DNA of 64,000 bases from Nocardioides sp. Root240 (GTDB lineage Bacteria > Actinomycetota > Actinomycetes > Propionibacteriales > Nocardioidaceae). This document shows positions 16,666-24,228 of this stretch, in pieces. The position numbers were made by a program, and so were the translations under genes. The stretch's first letter is position 1; each line of letters opens with the position of its first letter. Below the pieces are notes generated by a model, which worked only from the letters and a program-made list of their open reading frames with translations, was not told the DNA's origin and did not search any database. The stretch lies in the NCBI RefSeq assembly GCF_001428825.1, contig NZ_LMIT01000009.1:1-64000 (forward strand), given 5' to 3'.

Positions 16666-16828
16666 CGTGCCCGGAACCCGACCGGCGTCACGCCATTCCG
16701 CACACCAGGCACGCACAGCGCTGCGTTGGGATCGCTTGACGGACGCCCAGTCTGCCCGCGCGCTCCCGCCTTGCGCTGCACGCACCTGGAGCACGGCCTA
16801 GCGCCACGCCGGTCGGATTCCGGACACG
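16666..16828. repeat. 163-bp imperfect palindromic (MITE/REP-like) element
   Basis: The left end (CGTGCCCGGAACCCGACC...) is the inverted complement of the right end (...GGTCGGATTCCGGACACG): 21 of the first 23 positions pair, and pairing continues with more mismatches for about 60-70 bases into each arm. It fills almost all of the gap between the TauE and flavin-protein genes and codes for nothing convincing. Its right edge abuts the -10 hexamer of the next gene. I see no clear target-site duplication. Confidence 0.65.
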
Positions 16829-16840
16829 TAGGCTCGGCCC

Positions 16841-17167
16841 ATGAGCATCCCCGTCGCCCCGGCCGACCTGCAGCAGGCGCTCACGGACTTCGACAGCGGC
16901 TACCTGCTGACCACCGCCTCCTCGCGGGTCAAGGTCGTGACCGTGGACCCCGAGGCCGACACGGAGGGCCGCCTGCGGATCGCCGGGCCGGGCCGCGGGA
17001 CGCTCGCCAACCTCGCCCAGAACCCCGACACCACCGTGGTCTTCCCGCCGCGCGAGCGGCACGGCTACACGCTCCTGGTCGACGGCACGGCGCAGGTCGA
17101 CGGCGAGGACGTCGTGGTCACCGCGACCGCCGCGGTCCTGCACCGCCCGGCCGCGCACGCCCGATGA
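16841..17167 (+). CDS. Pyridoxamine 5'-phosphate oxidase-fold (flavin-binding) protein
   Basis: A 108-residue small split-barrel protein of the PNPOx-like group. The order of strands is typical: TASSRVKVVTVDP, then LANLAQNPDTTVVFPP, then YTLLVDGTAQV. These small actinobacterial proteins often bind F420, FMN or heme rather than making PLP, and the cofactor cannot be told here. TAGGCT (16829-16834) ends six bases before the ATG, so it is very probably leaderless. Its TGA overlaps the ATG of the VOC gene, forming a three-gene run with the DinB gene. Confidence 0.72.
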   Translation: MSIPVAPADLQQALTDFDSGYLLTTASSRVKVVTVDPEADTEGRLRIAGPGRGTLANLAQNPDTTVVFPPRERHGYTLLVDGTAQVDGEDVVVTATAAVLHRPAAHAR

Positions 17168-17895
17168 AGCCCTCCTGGGTCACCGCCTTCCTCGACAGCG
17201 CTCCGGCGCACCACCAGGCAGGCGTCGGGTTCTGGCAGGCCGCGACCGGGTACGCCGTGTCCCCGCCCCGCGGCGACCACGAGGAGTTCGCGACCCTGCT
17301 GCCGCCCGACGGTGACGCCTTCGTCCGGGTGCAGCGGCTGCACGCCGGCGACGACCGGATCCACCTCGACCTGCACGTCGCGGACCCCCGCGCGGCGGCG
17401 GACGCCGCCGTCGTGGCCGGTGCCGTCGAGGTCGTCGACCGCCACGGGTACGTCGTGATGGCCTCGCCCGCCGGGCTGGTGTTCTGCTTCGTCGACCATC
17501 CCGCGGCGCAGGTGCCGCGGCCGACGACCCATCCCGACGGCAGCGCCGCGCGGATCCGTCAGGTCGCGATCGACGTGCCGCGGGCGTCGTACGAGCGGGA
17601 GTGGGGGTTCTGGCACGCGTTGACCGGCTGGGAGGAGCGCGCCTCGACGATCACCGAGGACTTCCGCTTCCTCCTGCCCCCGGCCGGCCAGCCGCTCGGC
17701 CTGCTGCTCCAGCGCCTCGGCGAGGACGACGGCCCGGCCCGGGCCCACCTCGACTGGGGCACGACCGACCGCTCGGCGGAGACCGAGCGGCACCTCGCGC
17801 TGGGCGCGCGCGTGCGGGCGGTGCACCGGCACTGGACCGTCCTCGAGGACCCGGTCGGCCGGGTCTACTGCCTGACGGACGGCAACCCGGGATGA
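17164..17895 (+). CDS. VOC/glyoxalase-like two-domain protein
   Basis: A 243-residue protein made of two vicinal-oxygen-chelate halves (about residues 1-120 and 121-243). Each contains a FWxAxTG strand (GFWQAATGYAV and GFWHALTGWEE) and a HLDLHV or HLDWGT strand with potential metal ligands. Such proteins include dioxygenases, resistance proteins and many unassigned ones. It overlaps both neighbours by ATGA junctions. The substrate is unknown. Confidence 0.8.
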   Translation: MKPSWVTAFLDSAPAHHQAGVGFWQAATGYAVSPPRGDHEEFATLLPPDGDAFVRVQRLHAGDDRIHLDLHVADPRAAADAAVVAGAVEVVDRHGYVVMASPAGLVFCFVDHPAAQVPRPTTHPDGSAARIRQVAIDVPRASYEREWGFWHALTGWEERASTITEDFRFLLPPAGQPLGLLLQRLGEDDGPARAHLDWGTTDRSAETERHLALGARVRAVHRHWTVLEDPVGRVYCLTDGNPG

Positions 17896-18380
17896 GCGAG
17901 CTCACCGATCTGCGCTCCTTCGTCGACGCGCAGCGCGCCACCCTGCTCCGCCAGGTCGCGGGCCTCGACGCCGCGCAGCTCGCCCAGCCCCTGCCACCGT
18001 CGACCATGACGCTCGGCGGGATGCTCAAGCACCTGGCCTACGTCGAGGACTTCTGGCTCGGCGTGGTGCTGCTGGACCAACCGCCGACGCCTCCCTTCGA
18101 GGCCGTCGACTGGCGCACCGACCGCGACTGGGACTGGCGCACCGCTGCGGACGACAGCCCGGAGGAGCTGCTGCGGATGCACGCCGACGCCGTGGCCCGC
18201 TCCGACGCCGTGCTCGCCGCCGTGACCGACCCGGAGGCGCGGGCCGCACGCGGCCACCGTCGTACCGGGGAAGCGCCGACGGTGCGCTGGATCCTGCTGC
18301 ACCTGGTGGAGGAGTACGCCCGGCACCTCGGTCACGCGGACCTGATCCGCGAGAGCATCGACGGTGCGACGGGTCTCTAG
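17892..18380 (+). CDS. DinB/DUF664-type (mycothiol-dependent transferase-like) protein
   Basis: A 162-residue four-helix-bundle protein of the DinB superfamily. Potential metal ligands are His in GGMLKHLAYVEDFW and the two His in YARHLGHADLIRE. DUF664 members of actinobacteria include mycothiol-dependent transferases and isomerases, which fits an organism that carries mshB. It is the last gene of a coupled trio, and its 3' end overlaps the convergent AarF-type gene by four bases. Confidence 0.8.
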   Translation: MSELTDLRSFVDAQRATLLRQVAGLDAAQLAQPLPPSTMTLGGMLKHLAYVEDFWLGVVLLDQPPTPPFEAVDWRTDRDWDWRTAADDSPEELLRMHADAVARSDAVLAAVTDPEARAARGHRRTGEAPTVRWILLHLVEEYARHLGHADLIRESIDGATGL

Positions 18381-19723
18381 TCCTCCAGCCGCGCCGGCGC
18401 GAAGCCGGGCACGAACTCCGACATGATCGCCCGGAACGGTGCCTCCGCCTCGAGCTGGCTGAGCACGCCGACGCCTCCGAGCCAGGTGCGGTGGATCAGG
18501 ACGTACGACGGCGGCAGGTTGAGCTTGATGCTCACCGTGTAGGCGGGGTCGCGCGGGTTGTTGATGCGCTGGAACTGCTCGCGCATCCACTCGCGGCTGA
18601 ACCGGAACCGCTCGACCAGCGTCGGGTCGACGAACGGGGAGAGGTAGTCCATCAGCAGCTGCGGGTCGATGCGGATCCGGTCCTTGAGAAAGCCCTCCTC
18701 GCGCAGGCCGGCGATGAGCGCGTCGCCGTCGCCGGCCGCGCACAGCGTGATGAACCGGCCCATCGGCTCGGGCAGGCCGCGCCCGGGCAGGCGCGCGACG
18801 GCGCCGTAGTCGAGGACGCCCATCCGGCCGGGCGTGCCGTCGGCGTTGGGGATCACGCGGAAGTTGCCGGGGTGCGGGTCGGCGTGGAGCAGGCCGGTGC
18901 GGGCGGGGCCCGAGAACAGGAAGCGGGTGAAGACCTCGCCGTAGTGGTCGCGCTCCTCCTGCGTGCCCCCGGCGATGATCGTCGCCAGCGAGCCCGCCGA
19001 GTCGAGCCACTCGGTGACCAGCACCCGGGGACCCACCTCCACGACGTCCGGTACGACGATGAAGGGGTCGTCGCGGAAGGTCGCCGCGAACACCCGCTGC
19101 GCCTCTGCCTCGAGCTCGTAGTCCAGCTCCTCGCGGGCGCGGGCCTGGACCTCCTCGACGAGCGGCTTCATGTCGACGCCGGGGATGAGCGGGCCGATCG
19201 CGCGCGCCGCGCGGGCCAGGGTGCGCAGGTCGGCCATCAGCGCGTCACCGGCGTTGGGGTACTGCACCTTCACCGCGACCCGCCGGCCGTCGTGCCAGCG
19301 GCCCTCGTGGACCTGCCCGATCGAGGCGGCCGCGGTGGGCGCGCCGTCGAGCCAGGTCAGCCGCTCCTTCCAGTCGGCGCCGAGGTCGGCGGCGAGGATG
19401 TCGCGGACGATCTGGGTGGGCATCGGCGGAGCGGAGTCCTGGAGCTTGGTCAGCTGCTCGCGGTACGGCGCCGCCATCTCCTCCGGCAACGCCGACTCGA
19501 GCACCGACAGCGCCTGCCCGAACTTCATCGCGCCGCCCTTGAGCTCGCCCAGGGTGCGGAACAGCTGCTCGGCCGTGCGCTGCTGGATCTCGCTCATCAC
19601 CGCCTCGGCCGGGGCCCCGCCCAGGCGCTTGCCGAACCCGACGGCGGTGCGGCCGGCGTACCCGAGCGGGAGCGCGGCCAGCCGCGCCGTGCGCGCGGCT
19701 GCCTTGCGGGGGAGATCGGCCAT
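18377..19723 (-). CDS. ABC1/AarF/UbiB-family atypical kinase
   Basis: A 448-residue protein with the family signatures: KGGAMKFGQ (KxGQ motif, near residues 62-70), the Ala-rich TAAASIGQVH loop, VAVKVQYP with the lysine, LLHADPHPGNF as catalytic loop, and MGVLDYGAV as the metal-binding segment. UbiB-type proteins are membrane-linked ATP-dependent factors for quinone or lipid handling; in actinobacteria the partner is unknown. A CACAAT hexamer six bases before the ATG suggests leaderless expression. Confidence 0.88.
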   Translation of the reverse strand: MADLPRKAAARTARLAALPLGYAGRTAVGFGKRLGGAPAEAVMSEIQQRTAEQLFRTLGELKGGAMKFGQALSVLESALPEEMAAPYREQLTKLQDSAPPMPTQIVRDILAADLGADWKERLTWLDGAPTAAASIGQVHEGRWHDGRRVAVKVQYPNAGDALMADLRTLARAARAIGPLIPGVDMKPLVEEVQARAREELDYELEAEAQRVFAATFRDDPFIVVPDVVEVGPRVLVTEWLDSAGSLATIIAGGTQEERDHYGEVFTRFLFSGPARTGLLHADPHPGNFRVIPNADGTPGRMGVLDYGAVARLPGRGLPEPMGRFITLCAAGDGDALIAGLREEGFLKDRIRIDPQLLMDYLSPFVDPTLVERFRFSREWMREQFQRINNPRDPAYTVSIKLNLPPSYVLIHRTWLGGVGVLSQLEAEAPFRAIMSEFVPGFAPARLED

Positions 19724-19768
19724 GTCGCCATTGTGGCTGAGCGGACCCAGCCCGCGCTGCCCGGTGGG

Positions 19769-20638
19769 TCAGATCCCGATCGGGTGCCAGACCGTCTTCT
19801 GCTCGACGAAGGCGGTCATCGCGGCGAGACCGGGCTCGGCGGTCCAGTCGGGCTCGGCGTCGGGCGCGCGTCGTACCCGCTTGAGGTTGTCGGCGGCGGC
19901 GACCTCGAGCGAGGTGGCGAGCTCGGGGGAGCCCGCGACACCGGCGAGGTCGATCGCGTTGACGTCCATGTGCGCGGCCAGCCAGGGACCGAGCGCGGTG
20001 GCGTCACCGGTCAGGATGTTGACCACCCCGCCCGGGACGTCGGACGTGGCGAGCACCTCCGAGAAGGTGACGGCCGGAAGCGGACGGGCGTACGACGACA
20101 CGACCACCGCGACGTTGCCGGTCACGATGACCGGCGCGACCACGGAGACCAGGCCGAGCAGTGAGGACGACTGCGGGGCGAGCACGCCCACGACGCCCGT
20201 CGCCTCGGGGGCGGTGTGGTTGAAGAACGGTCCCGCGACGGGGTTGGCGTTGCCGATGACCTGGGCGAGCTTGTCGGCCCAGCCGGCGTACCAGACGAGG
20301 CGGTCGACCGCGGCGTCCACCTGGCCGCGGGCAGCGGCGGCGGAGACGCCCTCGGACTGGCGCACGGCCTCCTCGAACTGCGGGCGGCGGTCCTCCATGA
20401 CCTCGGCGATCCGGTAGAGGACCTGGCCGCGGTTGTAGGCGGTGCGCCCGGCCCAGCCGGGAGCGGCCTTGCGGGCGGCGACGACGGCGTCGCGGACGTC
20501 CTTGCGGGACGCGAGCGAGGCGTTGGCCACGAACTTCCCCTTGCTGTCGGTGACCTCGTAGGAGTAGCCGGACTCCGAGCGCGGGAAGGCGCCGCCGATG
20601 TAGAGCTTGTAGGTCTTGCGCACGTCGATGCGGGCCAT
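19769..20638 (-). CDS. Half-length aldehyde dehydrogenase-like protein lacking catalytic Cys
   Basis: A 289-residue ALDH-fold protein coupled to the full ALDH gene upstream (TGATG overlap at 20638). It keeps the N-terminal oligomerisation and Rossmann-type regions (YKLYIGGAF, RPQFEEAVRQSEG, PGGVVNILTGD) but has no Cys at all and lacks most of the catalytic domain, so it cannot be a normal dehydrogenase. Neighbouring deoC and ALDH genes point to a structural or regulatory partner in deoxyribose use. Such short ALDH partners recur in actinobacterial deoC operons as I recall. It ends the operon. Confidence 0.75.
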   Translation of the reverse strand: MARIDVRKTYKLYIGGAFPRSESGYSYEVTDSKGKFVANASLASRKDVRDAVVAARKAAPGWAGRTAYNRGQVLYRIAEVMEDRRPQFEEAVRQSEGVSAAAARGQVDAAVDRLVWYAGWADKLAQVIGNANPVAGPFFNHTAPEATGVVGVLAPQSSSLLGLVSVVAPVIVTGNVAVVVSSYARPLPAVTFSEVLATSDVPGGVVNILTGDATALGPWLAAHMDVNAIDLAGVAGSPELATSLEVAAADNLKRVRRAPDAEPDWTAEPGLAAMTAFVEQKTVWHPIGI

Positions 20639-22074
20639 CAGAGGTCCGCTCCCTTCAGGTATGCAGCGAGGCCCTGGCGGCCACCCTCGCGGCCGTAGCC
20701 CGACTCCTTGTAGCCGCCGAAGGGGCTGGCCGGGTCGAACTTGTTGAACGTGTTGGCCCACACCACGCCGGCCCGCAGCTGCGAGGCCATGTGCAGGATG
20801 CGCGAGCCCTTCTCGGTCCACACGCCCGCGGACAGGCCGTACGGCGTGTTGTTGGCCTTCTCGACGGCCTCGGCCGGCGTCCGGAAGGTCAGCACGGACA
20901 GCACCGGGCCGAACACCTCCTCGCGCGCGATCCGGTGGGCCTGGGTCACCCCCGTGAAGACGGTCGGCGGGAACCAGAAGCCGGACGACGGCAGCGCGCA
21001 CTCCGGCGCCCAGCGCTCGGCACCCTCGGACTCGCCGATGTCCGACAGCTCGCGGATCCGGGCCAGCTGCTCGGCCGAGTTGATCGCGCCGACGTCGGTG
21101 TTCTTGTCGAGCGGGTCGCCGACGCGCAGCGTGCCCATCCGGCGCTTGAGCCGGGCGAGCACCTCGTCGGCGACGGACTCCTGGACCAGCAGGCGCGAGC
21201 CGGCGCAGCACACGTGGCCTTGGTTGAAGAAGATGCCGCCGACGATGCCCTCGATCGCCTGGTCCATGGGAGCGTCGTCGAAGACGATGTTGGCGGCCTT
21301 GCCGCCGAGCTCGAGGGTGACCTTCTTGTCCGAGCCGGCGACCGCGCGGGCGATCGCCTTGCCGACGTCGGTCGAGCCGGTGAAGGCCACCTTGTCGACG
21401 TCGGGGTGCGAGACGACCGCCTGGCCCGTCGTGCCGGCGCCGGTGACGATGTTGACCACGCCTGGCGGGAGGTCGGCCTGCTGGCAGATCTCGGCGAAGA
21501 GCAGCGCCGTCAGCGGCGTCGTCTCGGCCGGCTTGAGCACGACCGTGTTGCCGCACGCCAGCGCGGGCGCGACCTTCCACGCCAGCATCAGCAGCGGGAA
21601 GTTCCACGGGATGACCTGGCCGGCGACGCCGAGCGGCTGCGGGTCGGGGCCGAGCCCGGCGTACGACAGCTTGTCGGCCCAGCCGGCGTAGTAGAAGAAG
21701 TGCGCGGCGACGACGGGTACGTCGACGTCGCGGCTCTCCTTGATCGGCTTGCCGTTGTCGATGGACTCCAGCACGGCCAGCTCGCGGCCGCGCTCCTGGA
21801 TGATCCGGGCGATGCGGAACAGGTACTTCGCCCGCTCCTTGCCGGACATCCGCGACCAGCCGCGGAAGGCGCGCCGCGCGGCCCTGACCGCCAGGTCGAC
21901 GTCGGCCTCGGACGCCTCGGCGATCTCGGCGAGGGTCTCCTCGGTGGCCGGGTTGATCGTCTTGAACGACGACCCGCGGCCGTCGACGAACTCCCCGTCG
22001 ATGAACAGGCCGTAGGAGGGCTTGATGTCGACGATGCTCCGCGACTCCGGAGCAGGTGCGTATTCGAAGGCCAT
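20638..22074 (-). CDS. NAD(P)+-dependent aldehyde dehydrogenase (acetaldehyde, deoC operon)
   Basis: A 478-residue, full-length ALDH. The NAD-binding strand VIPWNFPLLM, the GSTDVGKAI glycine motif, the general-base Glu in VTLELGGKAA and the nucleophilic Cys in NQGHVCCAGSRL are all present. It lies seven bases after deoC, so it most likely oxidises the acetaldehyde released by DeoC (or a related short aldehyde). The start ATG is preceded by a GGGA-type ribosome-binding site close to the deoC stop. Confidence 0.9.
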   Translation of the reverse strand: MAFEYAPAPESRSIVDIKPSYGLFIDGEFVDGRGSSFKTINPATEETLAEIAEASEADVDLAVRAARRAFRGWSRMSGKERAKYLFRIARIIQERGRELAVLESIDNGKPIKESRDVDVPVVAAHFFYYAGWADKLSYAGLGPDPQPLGVAGQVIPWNFPLLMLAWKVAPALACGNTVVLKPAETTPLTALLFAEICQQADLPPGVVNIVTGAGTTGQAVVSHPDVDKVAFTGSTDVGKAIARAVAGSDKKVTLELGGKAANIVFDDAPMDQAIEGIVGGIFFNQGHVCCAGSRLLVQESVADEVLARLKRRMGTLRVGDPLDKNTDVGAINSAEQLARIRELSDIGESEGAERWAPECALPSSGFWFPPTVFTGVTQAHRIAREEVFGPVLSVLTFRTPAEAVEKANNTPYGLSAGVWTEKGSRILHMASQLRAGVVWANTFNKFDPASPFGGYKESGYGREGGRQGLAAYLKGADL

Positions 22075-22080
22075 GAGGGA

Positions 22081-23064
22081 TCAGTCCAGGGTGAAGTAGT
22101 CGGGACCGCTGTAGCGGCCGGTGGTCATCTTCGTGCGCTGCATGAGCAGGTCGTTGAGCAGCGTCGAGGCACCGAAGCGGAACCAGTCCGGGTCGAGCCA
22201 GTCGTCACCGGCGATCTCGTTGACCATGACGAGGTACTTGATCGCGTCCTTGGCGGTGCGGATGCCGCCGGCCGGCTTCACGCCGATCTGGACGCTGGTG
22301 GCCTCGCGGAAGTCGCGGACCGCCTCGAGCATGACCAGGGTGACCGGAAGGGTCGCGGCCGGCTGCACCTTGCCGGTGGAGGTCTTGATGAAGTCCGTGC
22401 CGGCGAGCATCGCCAGCCAGGAGGCGCGGCGCACGTTGTCGTAGGTCTGCAGCTCGCCGGTCTCGAAGATCACCTTGAGGTGCGCGTGCGTGCCGTCGGG
22501 GCGGACGCAGGCCTCGCGGGTCGCGACGATCTCCTCGAAGACCTGCAGGTAGTGGCCGGCCAGGAAGGCGCCCCGGTCGATCACCATGTCGATCTCGTCC
22601 GCACCGTTGGCGACCGCGTCACGGGTGTCGGCCAGCTTGATGTCCATCGACGCGCGGCCGCTGGGGAAGGCCGTGGCGACCGCGGCGACGTTGACCCGGT
22701 CGCCGACGATCTCCTTCACCTCGCCCACCAGGTCGCCGTAGACGCACACGGCGGCGACGGAGGGACAGGACGGGTCCGCCGGGTCGGGCCGCAGCGCCTT
22801 GTTGGCCAGCGCCCGCACCTTGCCGGGTGTGTCCTGGCCCTCGAGGGTGGTGAGGTCGACCATCCGGATGGCGAGGTCGAGCGCCCACGCCTTCGCGGTC
22901 GTCTTGATCGAGCGGGTCCCGAGCCCGGCCGCACGCGCCTCGGCGCCGACCTGGTCGACGCCGGGCAGGCCGTGCAGGAACCGTCGCAGCGAGGCCTCGC
23001 TCGCCGTCACTTCGGAGTACGCCGCGAGTCCCGGTACGGGATCGGTGGGGGCGGTGGTCGGCAT
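22081..23064 (-). CDS. deoC: Deoxyribose-phosphate aldolase
   Basis: A 327-residue DeoC; the length is that of the longer actinobacterial form rather than the E. coli form. It splits 2-deoxyribose 5-phosphate into glyceraldehyde 3-phosphate and acetaldehyde. Active-site Lys residues lie in HLKVIFETG and DFIKTSTGK, the latter forming the Schiff base. It heads a three-gene operon with two ALDH-fold proteins. The ATG at 23064 is preceded at six bases by TATGCT, so the transcript is probably leaderless; its -10 overlaps that of the divergent PH-domain gene. Confidence 0.92.
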   Translation of the reverse strand: MPTTAPTDPVPGLAAYSEVTASEASLRRFLHGLPGVDQVGAEARAAGLGTRSIKTTAKAWALDLAIRMVDLTTLEGQDTPGKVRALANKALRPDPADPSCPSVAAVCVYGDLVGEVKEIVGDRVNVAAVATAFPSGRASMDIKLADTRDAVANGADEIDMVIDRGAFLAGHYLQVFEEIVATREACVRPDGTHAHLKVIFETGELQTYDNVRRASWLAMLAGTDFIKTSTGKVQPAATLPVTLVMLEAVRDFREATSVQIGVKPAGGIRTAKDAIKYLVMVNEIAGDDWLDPDWFRFGASTLLNDLLMQRTKMTTGRYSGPDYFTLD

Positions 23065-23070
23065 CCGCCC

Positions 23071-23080
23071 AGCATAGGGT
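23071..23080. promoter_or_regulatory. Overlapping divergent -10 boxes (deoC / PH-domain gene)
   Basis: TAGGGT (23075-23080, plus) lies seven bases before the GTG at 23088. TATGCT (23076-23071, minus) lies six bases before the deoC ATG at 23064. The two hexamers share bases 23075-23076, so polymerase can probably occupy only one promoter at a time. Confidence 0.55.
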
Positions 23081-23087
23081 TGGCGGC

Positions 23088-23648
23088 GTGGAGAACGAAG
23101 GCGTCGCAAAGGTGGAGCGCTACCGGTCCGGGGGGACGATCTCCGGTGTCGTCGGCATGGCCGCGGTCGTCCTGCTGCTGGGATGGGGTCTGGTCAGCAA
23201 CAATGACGGCATGGCGCCGTGGGCCTTCCCGGCGCTGGTGCTCGGCGGCGTGCTGGTCTGGGCGATCCTGCTGCGGCCGTCGATCGCGCTGCACCGCGAC
23301 GAGCTCGAGCTGCGCAACGTGCTCCACACCAGGTTCGTTCCCTTCGCCCGCATCACGGCGTTCCGGATCGACCAGATGACGGTGGTCGAGGTCGACGGGA
23401 AGAGGTACGTCGGCAGCGGGTTCGGACGCAGCCGGCTCACCATCAACCGCGACGCCAAGGTGGGCCCGGACGCGCCGTCCGACCGGCACTCCGTGGGCTG
23501 GCTGGTGGAGGAGAAGGTACGGCGCCGGATGCGGCCGCACGACGCGGTCGCCGAGCCCGGTCAGGTGCGACGGGAGTGGGCCTGGGCCGAGATCGGCGCC
23601 CTGGCGGTGCTCGCCCTGGCCACCCTGGTCACCCTGCTCGTCGCCTGA
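23088..23648 (+). CDS. Membrane protein with bacterial PH-like domain
   Basis: A 186-residue protein: two N-terminal membrane helices, a short PH-like beta domain (SIALHRDELELRNVLHTRFVPFARITAF, split by strands), and one C-terminal helix. Bacterial PH-domain membrane proteins are common in actinobacteria and mostly unassigned. It diverges from deoC and precedes the FKBP lipoprotein gene, which has its own promoter. The function is unknown. Confidence 0.7.
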   Translation: MENEGVAKVERYRSGGTISGVVGMAAVVLLLGWGLVSNNDGMAPWAFPALVLGGVLVWAILLRPSIALHRDELELRNVLHTRFVPFARITAFRIDQMTVVEVDGKRYVGSGFGRSRLTINRDAKVGPDAPSDRHSVGWLVEEKVRRRMRPHDAVAEPGQVRREWAWAEIGALAVLALATLVTLLVA

Positions 23649-23678
23649 CGCTCGGGGACGGCTCGTAGGCTGCGCGTC

Positions 23679-24224
23679 ATGCGTACTCCCGTGCGGCTCG
23701 TCGCCGCTGCCGTCCTGTCCCTGTCCGTCCTCGCCATGAGCGCCTGCAGCGACTCGGGCGACGAGAAGGCCGAGGACAGCACGTCGTCGAACAGCCCCGA
23801 CGCCTCGACCGGTGGCGAGTGCACGGCCGACGACATCGAGGTCACGGGCGACTTCGGCGCGACGCCGACCATCACGATCCCCGACGACTGCACGCCGCCG
23901 GCGACCCTGCTGACCAAGGACCTCGTGACCGGCAGCGGCCCGGCCGCCAAGGAGGGCGACTCGGTCGAGACGAACTACCACCTGATGACGTGGTCCAACA
24001 AGCAGGTCCTCGACAGCTCCTTCGAGCGCGGCCAGACCTTCGTCGTCGAGCCGCTGGGCCAGGCGCAGGTCATCACCGGCTGGAACCAGGGCCTCGTCGG
24101 CATCCAGAAGGGCACCCGCCGGCTGCTCGTCATCCCGCCGGACCTGGGCTACGGCGCGGGTGGCAACGGCATCGCCCCCAACGAGACCCTCGTCTTCGTG
24201 ATCGACGGGGTCTCGATCAGCTGA
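23679..24224 (+). CDS. FKBP-type peptidyl-prolyl isomerase lipoprotein
   Basis: A 181-residue protein with lipobox MSAC (Cys23), an acidic Ser/Thr-rich linker, and one FKBP domain (about residues 85-181: QVLDSSFERG, GWNQGLVGIQKGTRRLLVIPP, LGYGAGG). It should help fold proteins at the outer face of the membrane. TAGGCT (23666-23671) is seven bases from the ATG, a leaderless start. It converges with the phosphomutase gene across a four-base gap. Confidence 0.9.
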   Translation: MRTPVRLVAAAVLSLSVLAMSACSDSGDEKAEDSTSSNSPDASTGGECTADDIEVTGDFGATPTITIPDDCTPPATLLTKDLVTGSGPAAKEGDSVETNYHLMTWSNKQVLDSSFERGQTFVVEPLGQAQVITGWNQGLVGIQKGTRRLLVIPPDLGYGAGGNGIAPNETLVFVIDGVSIS

Positions 24225-24228
24225 TCCG

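Noticed and set aside
16642..16840. Possible small ORFs in the gap after TauE (both strands give similar Asn-Pro-Thr-Gly-Val text)
   Set aside because: The similarity of the two strands comes from the inverted repeat itself, not from coding.
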